A stretch of 64,000 nucleotides of DNA. Source: an uncultured Candidatus Saccharibacteria bacterium (GTDB taxonomy: Bacteria; Patescibacteria; Saccharimonadia; Saccharimonadales; UBA4665). A program made the position numbers and the translations under genes. Below are positions 17,757-25,381 of the stretch, piece after piece (positions within the stretch are counted from its first letter, which is position 1; every line of letters begins with the position of its first letter). Location of the stretch: the NCBI GenBank assembly GCA_946482285.1, contig CAMLQK010000001.1, positions 1 through 64,000 of the forward strand, written 5' to 3'. Below the pieces are notes generated by a model, which saw only the letters and a program-made list of their open reading frames with translations, was not told where the DNA came from and searched no databases.

Positions 17757-19637
17757 CTATAACGATGTCTTAGAAACGCGAGATTTATATTCATGCACAA
17801 CTGTTTTGAGGAATTCGTCCACTGTTCGTGTGGCAGTCTGGTCGCTTACAGCAATATCTTTGCGGATTCTTGGCGTAACTTCACCTGTCTCAATTTCTTT
17901 GTCACCAATAACTAATGTGTACGGCACTTTCCATAGTTCTGCAGCTCGAATTTTCTTACCTACTGATTCATTGTCATTATCTACCGCAACACGAAGGCCT
18001 AACCGCCTTGCTTTCTCGGCTAGCTCCTGTACAAACCCAACAGTAACATCCTCTTGGTTAACGCTAATAAGACGGATTTGTTCTGGCGCAACCCACACTG
18101 GGAATTTCCCAGCAGTATGTTCGATATATACACTCAAAAACCGTTCGAGCGAACCGAGTACAGCATTGTGGATCATAACAGGGGTTCGGCGACTACCATC
18201 GGCATCGGTATATTCCAGTTCAAAACGTTCAGGCTGTACAAAATCAAGCTGGACTGTTGCAAGCTGATGCTCGCGGCCAAGCGCATCCGTAGCCATGAAG
18301 TCGATTTTTGGACCATAAAATGCGGCTTCTCCCTCTTCCTCGAAGTAATCAAGACCATTGGCAACAACGGCGTCTTTGAGCTGGGTTTGTGCAGACTCCC
18401 ATAGCTCTGGAGCACCCAGGTAAGCATCGCTGTTATCCCGATACGACAAGCGTACGCGCAACTTCATGCCAACTGTTTCGTACAAGTCCCGAGCAGCGCT
18501 CATGACAATATCAATTTCCTGCTCAATCTGATCCCGGCGGCAAAACACATGGCTATCGTCTTGGGTGATAGACCTGACTCGGCTAAGTCCGCCCAGCTCG
18601 CCACTTTTTTCGTCACGGTACACTGTTGTTGTGTCTAGGTAACGGATCGGCAAGTCCCTGTAGCTTCGTGGCTGAGAGGCAAAAATTTGGGTATGGTGCG
18701 GGCAGTTCATGGGCTTCATCACAAAGCTATCACTCGTTTCCTGACTTTTTACCAAAAACAGCTCATCACCAAATTTAGCCCAGTGACCCGACTTTTCATA
18801 AAGAGATTCGCGTGTTATGTGCGGCGTCGCCACTTTTTGGAAGCCAGCACGCTCACGCAACTCATTAGAAAAACGGGCTAGTTCTTCGCGTAAGACAGTG
18901 CCGCGGGGCGTAAACAACGGCAGGCCCGGACCCACTAAGTCGGATGTGACAAATAGATCGAGTTCCTGACCAAGCTTGCGGTGATCACGCTTTTTAGCCT
19001 CCTCAAGCATTGCCAGATACTGGCGCAACTCTTTATCTGTTTGAAAAGCAACGCCATAGATGCGCTGCATCTGAGCGTTATCTTCTTTGCCACGCCAATA
19101 AGCACCGGAAACACGCAAAAGCTTAAACGCACCAACCTTACCAGTTGACGCAACATGCGGCCCGCGGCATAGGTCGGTGAAGTTACCATTCCTATAGAAT
19201 GACACCTCGTCAACCTGACTGTCACCAGAGGCAACGGTCCCAAGCTCTTCACGGTTGAGATCTTTTACGACAGTGGTACCAGCACGCTTAAGGTCATTCA
19301 GCAGCTCTTCTTTATACGACTGCCCTGATTGTTGAGCCCACGCAATTGCATCATCTACTGGCATTGTGAAGCGCTCAAAAGGCTGGTCTTCGGCAACCAC
19401 CTTTTTCATTTCGGCTTCTATCCGCACAAAGTCGTCTTCTGAAATAATATTGCGCCCGACAAATTTGCCGCCAGTTGCGAATCCGAGGTCAATGTCATAG
19501 TAAAAACCATTCTCTACTACCGGGCCAACACCGAGCTTAACCGACGGCCATAAGCGAGTGATAGCCGTTGCCATAATGTGCGCTAAGCTATGGCGCATAG
19601 CATGCAGGTGTTCTTCTGGGGATTGATCGTCGTTCAT
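17757..19637 (-). CDS. thrS: Threonyl-tRNA synthetase lacking the TGS domain
   Basis: ThrRS charges tRNA-Thr. The 626 residues begin directly at the editing domain (HAMRHSLAHIMA is the HxxxH motif). They include the class II catalytic core with the zinc site MNCPHH and the motif 2 region YRDEKSGELGGLSRVR. An anticodon-binding domain is at the end. The usual N-terminal TGS domain of about 60 residues is absent, as in some reduced genomes. A good AAGGAAA precedes the ATG. Expression is controlled by the T-box leader upstream. Confidence 0.96.
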   Translation of the reverse strand: MNDDQSPEEHLHAMRHSLAHIMATAITRLWPSVKLGVGPVVENGFYYDIDLGFATGGKFVGRNIISEDDFVRIEAEMKKVVAEDQPFERFTMPVDDAIAWAQQSGQSYKEELLNDLKRAGTTVVKDLNREELGTVASGDSQVDEVSFYRNGNFTDLCRGPHVASTGKVGAFKLLRVSGAYWRGKEDNAQMQRIYGVAFQTDKELRQYLAMLEEAKKRDHRKLGQELDLFVTSDLVGPGLPLFTPRGTVLREELARFSNELRERAGFQKVATPHITRESLYEKSGHWAKFGDELFLVKSQETSDSFVMKPMNCPHHTQIFASQPRSYRDLPIRYLDTTTVYRDEKSGELGGLSRVRSITQDDSHVFCRRDQIEQEIDIVMSAARDLYETVGMKLRVRLSYRDNSDAYLGAPELWESAQTQLKDAVVANGLDYFEEEGEAAFYGPKIDFMATDALGREHQLATVQLDFVQPERFELEYTDADGSRRTPVMIHNAVLGSLERFLSVYIEHTAGKFPVWVAPEQIRLISVNQEDVTVGFVQELAEKARRLGLRVAVDNDNESVGKKIRAAELWKVPYTLVIGDKEIETGEVTPRIRKDIAVSDQTATRTVDEFLKTVVHEYKSRVSKTSL

Positions 19638-19656
19638 ATGTTTCCTTTCTTAGCGA

Positions 19657-19886
19657 TAAAAAGAGACGCGCCAGATTGAATATTCTCGCAAATACATTCA
19701 ATCTTAGCGCGTCTCGGACCCGATTGCTCGGGTGGTTCCACCGGACTTCCCCGCTTCAGCTGCTCAAGGCTAAATCGGGGCACTTGTGATAGCACGATAC
19801 GCACGTTCTATCTGCCAGCGGAGCTCAGTAGTTGGTGAGGCTACATCGCTGCTCAATATGCTTATGATAGCAGATCTGTTAGATCC
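19657..19886 (-). promoter_or_regulatory. T-box riboswitch (threonine) upstream of thrS
   Basis: The minus-strand leader of thrS contains the T-box core GGTGGAACCACC (19742-19731). Its UGGN bulge pairs with the NCCA end of uncharged tRNA. The core is followed by the terminator stem GAGACGCGC...GCGCGTCTC (19715-19663) and a U5 run. The 5' part (about 19740-19886) should form Stem I with a Thr specifier; ACC and ACT triplets occur near 19833-19839, but I could not fix the specifier. Uncharged tRNA-Thr would favour the antiterminator and turn thrS on. Confidence 0.9.
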
Positions 19887-19892
19887 GATATC

Positions 19893-19901
19893 ATTATAAC
19901 A
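19893..19901 (-). promoter_or_regulatory. thrS promoter (extended -10)
   Basis: On the minus strand TGT-TATAAT (19898-19893 for the hexamer) is an extended -10 element with no clear -35. The predicted start, near 19886, sits at the 5' end of the T-box leader. Confidence 0.55.
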
Positions 19902-19938
19902 CATCGCAAAACTTCATCTCCACGTACTACTATAGCAG

Positions 19939-20130
19939 TGTTGGTACAATGCGGCTAGTACTTAAATGTTGTTATTTTTGTGTCTGTCGTTGTGGAGAAT
20001 TATACTAGCCTTTTATTACTAGCCTGTCATATACGATATAACTCTCCCCACTCCAGTAGTACTAGGTATATCGTACATGATATATAGTAATACCACACCT
20101 TGTTTCCATAATGTACGACGTCATAAAAGC
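19939..20130 (+). other. Gene-free stretch with inverted repeats
   Basis: No gene is supported here. A plus-strand extended -10 TGG-TACAAT (hexamer 19945-19950) could start a transcript near 19957. Downstream, an 8-bp repeat GGCTAGTA/TACTAGCC recurs, and an imperfect 14-bp stem (TGTGGAGAATTATA with TATAACTCTCCCCA) could form. TACGATATA recurs inverted as TATATCGTA. An 18-codon hydrophobic ORF lies in the first part. A small RNA is possible but unproven. Confidence 0.3.
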
Positions 20131-20134
20131 ACGA

Positions 20135-20170
20135 AAAAAGCACCTACAGATCGTGCAGATGCTTTTATCT
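20135..20170 (-). terminator. tRNA-Val terminator
   Basis: Immediately after the encoded CCA of tRNA-Val on the minus strand, AAAAGCATCT and AGGTGCTTTT form a 10-bp stem with one G-U pair and an 11-nt loop. T residues follow. Confidence 0.65.
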
Positions 20171-20247
20171 TGGTGGGCCCTGGAGGATTCGAACCTCCCA
20201 CCTCCACAACGTCAATGTGGCGCTCTAGCCAAATGAGCTAAGAGCCC
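20171..20247 (-). tRNA. tRNA-Val (GAC)
   Basis: A complete cloverleaf is present on the minus strand. The acceptor is GGGCTCT/AGGGCCC, the anticodon stem-loop CCACA-TTGACGT-TGTGG gives anticodon GAC, and the T-arm contains GGTTCGAATCC. Discriminator A and CCA are encoded. Confidence 0.96.
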
Positions 20248-20260
20248 GTGATATAGATAG

Positions 20261-20289
20261 ACTATACCGCACTTTCCTCTGTTAATCAA
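20261..20289 (-). promoter_or_regulatory. tRNA-Val promoter
   Basis: On the minus strand -35 TTGATT (20289-20284), a 17-nt spacer and -10 TATAGT (20266-20261) place the start a few bases upstream of the tRNA 5' end. Confidence 0.7.
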
Positions 20290-20333
20290 GTATTGTAAGC
20301 ATGTGCGGTATGAGTATACTATACGTAAAATCA

Positions 20334-20362
20334 TTGACTAAGAATACATATTATGTTAACAT
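20334..20362 (+). promoter_or_regulatory. Promoter of a short transcript with a 38-codon ORF
   Basis: -35 TTGACT (20334-20339), a 17-nt spacer and -10 TAACAT (20357-20362) predict a start near 20369. That is 18 nt before the GTG of a small ORF and about 170 nt before a strong terminator. Confidence 0.55.
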
Positions 20363-20386
20363 AACCAGGTTAAGAGACATATTTTG

Positions 20387-20503
20387 GTGAGTATCAAAAA
20401 ACCGAGCACACTTGATAGTTTCAAGTTGTTTTATGAAGAATTGTCATTTTCTTCACCGACACCCAATCGAATCCGTCGCTTGCGTCCAGTAGTCGCTAAG
20501 TAG
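20387..20503 (+). CDS. Possible 38-residue basic small protein
   Basis: A GTG-started ORF encodes 38 residues (MSIKKPSTLDSFKLFYEE, ending RIRRLRPVVAK). It lies between a good promoter and two tandem terminators with no other content, and the C-terminal third is strongly basic. No family is recognised and the ribosome binding site is weak. The transcript could instead be a non-coding RNA. It is divergent from tRNA-Val and just upstream of nrdR. Confidence 0.35.
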   Translation: MSIKKPSTLDSFKLFYEELSFSSPTPNRIRRLRPVVAK

Positions 20504-20506
20504 TTA

Positions 20507-20545
20507 AAGTCCGTAGACCTCTCGGGGTTCTGCGGACTTTTGTAT
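20507..20545 (+). terminator. First of two tandem terminators
   Basis: AAAGTCCGTAGACC and GGTTCTGCGGACTTT pair over a short loop, with wobble and mismatch near the middle, and end in T residues just after the small ORF. Confidence 0.75.
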
Positions 20546-20555
20546 TTGTTTTGGT

Positions 20556-20590
20556 AGGAAACCTTGGGTAAGGTTTCCTTTTTATTACTC
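20556..20590 (+). terminator. Second tandem terminator
   Basis: AGGAAACCTT and AAGGTTTCCT pair with a 4-nt loop and run into TTTTTATT. Two strong terminators within 80 nt suggest that this short unit is highly transcribed or tightly insulated from nrdR. Confidence 0.75.
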
Positions 20591-20666
20591 TGTTATGGTA
20601 GTTTCCCACACATTACCACAGGGTTTTCCACTAGTTTTTTCATAAGCGTTATGTCAATATATAGAC

Positions 20667-21068
20667 ATGGTATGCATATATTGTCAGAATAAGACGCAAG
20701 TCAGCAATTCCCGTCTCCAAAAACGTAATAATTCCATATGGCGACGGCGTGTCTGTACGGTATGCGACCAAATTTTTACGACTATTGAACGTGCGGACCT
20801 GCAGTCCAGCCTGACTATAAAGTCGCCTAAGGGCCTGCAGCCGCTCGACCGTGACAGACTGCTCATATCTATCTTCGAAAGCTGCAAACACCGCCCCAGG
20901 GCCTTACAAGAAGCCTCCGACTTGACTAATACGGTTGTTGGAAATGTGCTCCAGCACTCATCGCCTGACGGGATCATCGAACAAGACGCCCTCGACGCCA
21001 TCATCATTGCAGTGCTTGAACGATTCGACACAGCAAGCGCCACCATTTACGCTGCATATAGGAAATAA
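20667..21068 (+). CDS. nrdR: NrdR-family transcriptional repressor
   Basis: NrdR represses ribonucleotide reductase genes when dATP is high. The 133 residues carry the N-terminal zinc ribbon with C3, C6, C30 and C33 (MVCIYCQNK...RRRVCTVCDQIFTTIE) and a downstream ATP-cone domain. At 133 rather than about 150 residues, and with a diverged cone, it is a short family member. There is no Shine-Dalgarno sequence, and an A/T-rich -10-like region ends just before the ATG. No reductase gene is in the window. Confidence 0.85.
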   Translation: MVCIYCQNKTQVSNSRLQKRNNSIWRRRVCTVCDQIFTTIERADLQSSLTIKSPKGLQPLDRDRLLISIFESCKHRPRALQEASDLTNTVVGNVLQHSSPDGIIEQDALDAIIIAVLERFDTASATIYAAYRK

Positions 21069-21072
21069 AGAC

Positions 21073-21103
21073 AGCCGCCCTGCGTGCAAGCGGGCGCTAT
21101 TTA
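21073..21103. terminator. Terminator between convergent nrdR and the glycosyltransferase
   Basis: AGCCGCCC and GGGCGCT pair with one bulge. T-rich sequence lies on both sides, so it can serve nrdR and the convergent minus-strand gene. Confidence 0.5.
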
Positions 21104-21137
21104 TTGCAGTGCCTTACGCATTGCCCTAACTAAAGAC

Positions 21138-22757
21138 TTAGCTTTTAGTAACTTTCTTGCCGTTCTGGGTTGTAACAACGGCCTTTTCGGTGACATCAAA
21201 TTTATCCATATATTTGCCAAACATCAGACGTGTCTGCGAATAAAATGCAGCAAACGAGTTGTAAACAATGGTAGTTACTGGCAGATATGCCCACTGTAGC
21301 ACCATAAAGAGTGTCCGGTGACGCTTATAACGCTCTGGCTTTGGAGGCAGTGTGCGCAAGCAAATGAACATGGCCGGAATACCAAACACCAGAGCTACCG
21401 TCTGTACTCGGCTGACAATAAGCGGCAACTCGTTAGCTGCAATACTCTGTGGGTGTATCAGTGAAGGGATAAAACCAGCTAGCAACACAAGCAGAGGCCC
21501 CGACGCCCACGTCACATGGCCTTCAATTGACCGCCAAGTCCGTGCAAACAGCGCGAAACGCGGAACTTTGTTTTTATGGAAGTATCCTTTATCGATAATG
21601 TACGCGATGTCCGAAGCTCCATATGTCCAGCGGCGAAGCTGCACAAACTGTGCCTTTAGCGTTTTTACGTAGCTCTCGGTCAGAACAGCATCTTGGTAAA
21701 TTGGTGCATAAATTGGGTACACTTTATAGTTACCATCGAACCTGAAGTATGCCCGCCAGTACTGGTGCCCATCCTCCACAATTGTCCGGACGCTCCAGAA
21801 ATCAGTAAGAATCAGAGATTGCATACCTTGAGCATGGGCTGAAAAATTGCGAAGCATGTGCGGGCGCATAGATTGGGTAATATGGAAGAATGAATTACCT
21901 GTCGCTAACACGCGCATTGGCGCAGGCGCATCCCATATATTATTGGTGTACATTGACACTGGTTGGAATGAGGCACGCACCGGATCTTCACAAGAGCTAA
22001 AGACATAAGTTAAGGCTGCGAGATATTTTTCATCAGGGCGATTGTCGGCATCAAGAGTGGTTACTACTACACGCAATGGATCAATCTTTTCTTTTTCGAG
22101 CCATTTTTGCAGTTCGCGGCCAGCATATGTCGCATTACCGCCCTTGCCTATAAGTTCACCAGGTATATTCTTGGGATGCTTAACCGCCATGGCGTGGAAA
22201 AAGTGATTTTTGTATTCCTTAACCAAAGAATGGGCTTGTTTTTCGACAGCTTCACCACCACGCTCCTCGAACGCAAGGATAAAGATCACCTTCTTCATGT
22301 CATAATCGGACGCCAGGATTGACTTGATGGTTGGCTCCAGGACTTCCCGGCTCTCGTTATACGTTGGGATCATAACAGCATGTAGTACTTCGTTGGGCCG
22401 CACCACCATAGGCTTTATGCTAAGACGCAAAAGGTTGTCGTAATGCCACTTTGGGCGAATGGCCGCAGCATCTTTAACCTCGCCATCTTCAAGCTCTTGA
22501 ACAAACTGGCGCCAGTCGAGTTTCTGAAATTTTCTGAGGTTATTATAGCCATGAAGCGAGCGAATAGCGCCGGCTGCAGCACGCGTAAAGTTAATCAGCA
22601 GGTAAATTAATACAAACATGGCTGCCAGCGACACATTTATAAGGCTCAATACCAGAGGCAACAGCAACATGCTATAGCTAAGTGCGCCCGGCAGAATTTC
22701 AAAAAAACGGTAATGGCCTTTTCTATCTTTTGCGTACGGAATTTCTATGTCTGTCAT
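21138..22757 (-). CDS. Membrane glycosyltransferase, family 2 (cellulose synthase-like)
   Basis: This 539-residue enzyme has two N-terminal membrane helices (about 25-65) and a cytosolic GT-A domain. The domain has MIPTYNESREV, the donor-binding TLDADNRPD, and a QLRRWTYG motif like the (Q/R)xxRW of processive enzymes. Three or four membrane helices follow. It probably polymerises or transfers a sugar to a surface glycan, with an unknown product. It follows a small membrane protein by 4 nt, forming a two-gene operon. Confidence 0.88.
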   Translation of the reverse strand: MTDIEIPYAKDRKGHYRFFEILPGALSYSMLLLPLVLSLINVSLAAMFVLIYLLINFTRAAAGAIRSLHGYNNLRKFQKLDWRQFVQELEDGEVKDAAAIRPKWHYDNLLRLSIKPMVVRPNEVLHAVMIPTYNESREVLEPTIKSILASDYDMKKVIFILAFEERGGEAVEKQAHSLVKEYKNHFFHAMAVKHPKNIPGELIGKGGNATYAGRELQKWLEKEKIDPLRVVVTTLDADNRPDEKYLAALTYVFSSCEDPVRASFQPVSMYTNNIWDAPAPMRVLATGNSFFHITQSMRPHMLRNFSAHAQGMQSLILTDFWSVRTIVEDGHQYWRAYFRFDGNYKVYPIYAPIYQDAVLTESYVKTLKAQFVQLRRWTYGASDIAYIIDKGYFHKNKVPRFALFARTWRSIEGHVTWASGPLLVLLAGFIPSLIHPQSIAANELPLIVSRVQTVALVFGIPAMFICLRTLPPKPERYKRHRTLFMVLQWAYLPVTTIVYNSFAAFYSQTRLMFGKYMDKFDVTEKAVVTTQNGKKVTKS

Positions 22758-22761
22758 ATGA

Positions 22762-23118
22762 TTAGCGTAACACTAACAATGAATTGCTGACTACGATTGC
22801 CAAGATAATAATAAAGCTGCCGAGGGTTAACGTTGTGATTGCTAGCTGACGGCGTATAGGATAAATACGAATGCTCAAAATAATGTTAACGAATGCTACG
22901 AGAGGTGCAAATAGTGCGAAGCTCAAAATACCCGCAACATCCCCAGTTTTGAATGCGCTGATACCAAGGTTGGCGCGATACTGGACAATATAGCCGCTAG
23001 CACCGTCGGCCCCAAAGCGCAGCAGAACCAACACGATACAGACAAGCGCCAACAGGATGTTGACACTCACTAGGGAGAGGATAAGTTTGTCATGCATGTA
23101 TTGCTTGGATAATGGCAT
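22762..23118 (-). CDS. Small membrane protein upstream of the glycosyltransferase
   Basis: This 118-residue protein has three hydrophobic helices (about 12-34, 60-82 and 92-114) and no recognised family. The 4-nt spacing to the glycosyltransferase suggests the two act together, perhaps as an accessory subunit (inference). A TACAAT about 14 nt upstream may be its -10. Confidence 0.65.
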   Translation of the reverse strand: MPLSKQYMHDKLILSLVSVNILLALVCIVLVLLRFGADGASGYIVQYRANLGISAFKTGDVAGILSFALFAPLVAFVNIILSIRIYPIRRQLAITTLTLGSFIIILAIVVSNSLLVLR

Positions 23119-23166
23119 AAGATGTACTGCTTATTGTATATGCTTATGGTTTGTAAGGCCATAGCT

Positions 23167-23241
23167 TGGTGCGGGTAGAGAGAATCGAACTCTCCTCTCA
23201 GCCTTGGGAAGGCTGCATAATAGCCACTATACGATACCCGC
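23167..23241 (-). tRNA. tRNA-Gly (CCC)
   Basis: A cloverleaf is present on the minus strand. The acceptor is GCGGGTA/TACCCGC, the anticodon stem-loop CAGCC-TTCCCAA-GGCTG gives anticodon CCC (reads GGG), and the T-arm contains GTTCGATTC. CCA is encoded. It is second in a two-tRNA unit, 9 nt after tRNA-Thr. Confidence 0.95.
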
Positions 23242-23250
23242 ACATTTATT

Positions 23251-23326
23251 TGGAGCCACCTGCCGGGATCGAACCGGCGACCTGCGCGTTACGAATGCGC
23301 TGCTCTACCAACTGAGCTAAGGTGGC
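23251..23326 (-). tRNA. tRNA-Thr (CGT)
   Basis: A cloverleaf is present on the minus strand. The acceptor is GCCACCT/AGGTGGC, the anticodon loop TTCGTAA gives anticodon CGT (reads ACG), and CCA is encoded with discriminator T. The last anticodon-stem pair (31-39) is an A-C mismatch. It is cotranscribed with tRNA-Gly. Confidence 0.95.
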
Positions 23327-23342
23327 GCAAAATAATGAACGA

Positions 23343-23372
23343 ATTATAGCAAACACGCCGCCCTTGTTCCAA
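23343..23372 (-). promoter_or_regulatory. tRNA-Thr/tRNA-Gly promoter
   Basis: On the minus strand -35 TTGGAA (23372-23367), an 18-nt spacer and -10 TATAAT (23348-23343) place the start about 10 nt before tRNA-Thr. Confidence 0.65.
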
Positions 23373-23464
23373 CCTGTTATAGCAATCAAGTATTTTGAAT
23401 ACATTTTTTATTCAAAAAGTGGACGACGCAATCTTTCCCTGGTATCTGTAAAAATAGGGGTGGT

Positions 23465-23539
23465 GAGGATCGGACTGGACAAAAACAGCAGAAAACGCGC
23501 GGGGACGTCATTGTGGTATTTTTGTGCCTTCCGATCCTC
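23465..23539. repeat. Perfect 10-bp inverted repeat in a gene-free stretch
   Basis: GAGGATCGGA (23465-23474) and TCCGATCCTC (23530-23539) could close a 55-nt loop. The element lies in the 240-nt gene-free stretch after the 73-residue gene and is GC-richer than its surroundings. A second possible stem, GGTCCAGG/CCTGGGCC, lies beside it. It has no U-run, so it is not a standard terminator. Its function is unknown. Confidence 0.45.
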
Positions 23540-23613
23540 TGGCCCAGGGTAAAAATATTTCAGCAAGGACGTTCCCTGCCTACCTTCCTGGACCCTCCGA
23601 GATGCACAAAGAG

Positions 23614-23835
23614 CTAGCGGCCCTTGCGCACATTGCGGCGTGACAGGAACTTTGGCAGCTCCTTAAAGCACGCGATATCGATGATGGCAGCGACGGCGAC
23701 GGCGGGCAGTATGAACATACTGCGGACATCAGCGATATCGTGCTGATCGTGGAACTTGGGGGTTACCGACCACAGGACCAACAGCAACAGTCCACCGACA
23801 GCTATCACATAGTACACAATACGCGCAATGCGCAT
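23614..23835 (-). CDS. Small two-helix membrane protein, GC-rich gene
   Basis: This 73-residue protein has two predicted membrane helices (about 6-23 and 42-58) and a basic tail ending RRNVRKGR. No family is recognised. A strong GGGAGGG lies 4 nt before the ATG, supporting translation. Codon choice is clearly GC-richer than in most neighbours (many GTC, CTG, ATC), as in the orphan genes at 29-30.6 kb. Confidence 0.65.
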   Translation of the reverse strand: MRIARIVYYVIAVGGLLLLVLWSVTPKFHDQHDIADVRSMFILPAVAVAAIIDIACFKELPKFLSRRNVRKGR

Positions 23836-23928
23836 TAAGCCCTCCCGGAATTTCAGTACACATGACTGACTTGCATATTATACACTTTTATTGGCTAATT
23901 CGTAATCTTATTTTGGTATACTGGGGGC

Positions 23929-24153
23929 ATGATCACAAACTTTGGCGGGCCAGTTTTTACCGAAAGTAATACCCTTGGACCTTTTGTAATAATTATAATT
24001 GCAGCTATCCCCATTATTGCAGCCTTCGCTGGAATGGCGCTGATAATTCGTGACATTATCCAAAAGAAACGACGCAAATCAACACTTGTATTCCTGGGTG
24101 TAGCAGCCGTCATTATCTTTCTGGTGCAAGTCATATTTGCTGGCGCAATTTAG
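23929..24153 (+). CDS. Small two-helix membrane protein
   Basis: This 74-residue protein has two hydrophobic helices (about 17-42 and 52-72) linked by a basic loop (RDIIQKKRRKS). Its family is unknown. A TGG-TATACT extended -10 ends 6 nt before the ATG, so the mRNA is probably leaderless. The next gene, 23 nt downstream, has its own leaderless-type -10. Confidence 0.65.
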   Translation: MITNFGGPVFTESNTLGPFVIIIIAAIPIIAAFAGMALIIRDIIQKKRRKSTLVFLGVAAVIIFLVQVIFAGAI

Positions 24154-24176
24154 TAGAAACCAGTTACTATACTACT

Positions 24177-24725
24177 ATGCATTCATACGATGATATTCGG
24201 CAGAACTATAAGCCAAAGCGCGTTTCACTACTGCTGGTTGCCGAGTCTCCACCTCCAGCCAGCGAGGTTCAAAGCAGTCGGCATTTTTACCGTAGCGACA
24301 AAATCAGACATGAAGACCGGCTATTTACCAATACTATTAAGGCACTCTATGCCGAAGCAGCTAACCTAACTGAAGCCGAAATCCAACCAAGTAAAGAAGC
24401 GTGGCTGCGCCGGCTGCAACAGGACGGTGTGTATATGATCGAAGCCCTGGAAACATCGCAACAGCATAATGTGACCAAGAAAAGCCGGCAGTCCAAAATA
24501 CACGAAGCCTTACCCAAGCTCATAGAACGCATCCGCAACCTAGCTACACCGCAAACGGGAATTGTCCTGATTAAATCAAATGTATACGATGTTGCCGCAG
24601 CACCTCTTAAGGAAGCTGGCTTTAACGTGCTAAATACGGGACTTGTAGACTACCCAGGCCGATACAACCAACAGGCATACCGTGAGAAATTAGCTAAGCT
24701 TGCAACAAGAGTTAAATTTTCGTAG
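24177..24725 (+). CDS. Hypothetical protein, possible uracil-DNA glycosylase-like fold
   Basis: In this 182-residue soluble protein, RVSLLLVAESPPPASE near the start and IVLIKSNVYDVAAAPL later resemble the opening strand and C-terminal motif of uracil-DNA glycosylase-like proteins. I cannot confirm catalytic residues, so the fold is a guess. A TACTAT lies 6 nt before the ATG (leaderless type). Its end overlaps the convergent methyltransferase by 14 nt. Confidence 0.6.
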   Translation: MHSYDDIRQNYKPKRVSLLLVAESPPPASEVQSSRHFYRSDKIRHEDRLFTNTIKALYAEAANLTEAEIQPSKEAWLRRLQQDGVYMIEALETSQQHNVTKKSRQSKIHEALPKLIERIRNLATPQTGIVLIKSNVYDVAAAPLKEAGFNVLNTGLVDYPGRYNQQAYREKLAKLATRVKFS

Positions 24726-25341
24726 CAATCACTTTCACAAAGCCCGAAACTTTGCCATACATATCTTCTTGGCCTGTCTGCAAGGAGTCGATGCTAAACG
24801 AATTAGCAAGAAGCGTGCGGGCGTACGGTTCACTGAAAAAGTGCCGAACGTGGCCCTCTAGGTCGTACATATCCTGCTCAAGCTCAGTTCCCTGGCCATA
24901 TAAGCGGTCTTCGGTAGATTTGCACATAAAGCATAGCTTACCGCCAGGCTTAAGCACTCGTGCCAATTCTGCAAATACATGTCGTGTCACTTCGTCGGTA
25001 AAATAGTGCAATGATAACCGCGCATAGACAGCGTCAAATTGCCCGTCATTAAACTCAAGGGGCTGGCTAATATCTTGTTGGGCAAATGTAAGGCCCGTAT
25101 GATTATATTTTGCCTTATTTTCGTCGATAAGGACGTTCGAGAAATCGGTAGCCATAACGGTATGGCCCTGCTGGGCAAAGTAAATTGAATCATTTCCAAC
25201 GCCACAACCAAGCTCTAAAACCTCGGAGTGTGGCTTTAGCACGCCATTGGCATCTTTGGCAAAACTAGTAGGTTCGGCGGAGTGGGCGGCAAGAGCAAAA
25301 TTCCTGTGTGCTTCATCCCAGTATTGTTTTTGGTCTTTCAT
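24712..25341 (-). CDS. Class I SAM-dependent methyltransferase
   Basis: This 209-residue protein has a Rossmann methyltransferase core. Motif I is VLELGCGVGNDSIYFA, an acidic ATDFS follows, and then FDAVYARLSLHYF and RVLKPGGKLCF. The substrate is unknown. I start it at ATG 25341 (MKDQKQYWDEAH) instead of a longer ORF that would run into the upstream HD gene. A TATGAT lies 6 nt before this ATG, and the family begins near a YWD motif like this one. Confidence 0.85.
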   Translation of the reverse strand: MKDQKQYWDEAHRNFALAAHSAEPTSFAKDANGVLKPHSEVLELGCGVGNDSIYFAQQGHTVMATDFSNVLIDENKAKYNHTGLTFAQQDISQPLEFNDGQFDAVYARLSLHYFTDEVTRHVFAELARVLKPGGKLCFMCKSTEDRLYGQGTELEQDMYDLEGHVRHFFSEPYARTLLANSFSIDSLQTGQEDMYGKVSGFVKVIATKI

Positions 25342-25381
25342 ACACCAATCATACACCACAGGGCAGCAATAACCCAGCGCC

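Noticed and set aside
23440..23613. Possible SRP RNA or tmRNA on the minus strand (GTCCAGGAAGG resembles the SRP tip)
   Set aside because: The sequence around the tip does not match the conserved GGTCCGGAAGGAAGCAGC, and no tRNA-like ends are present.
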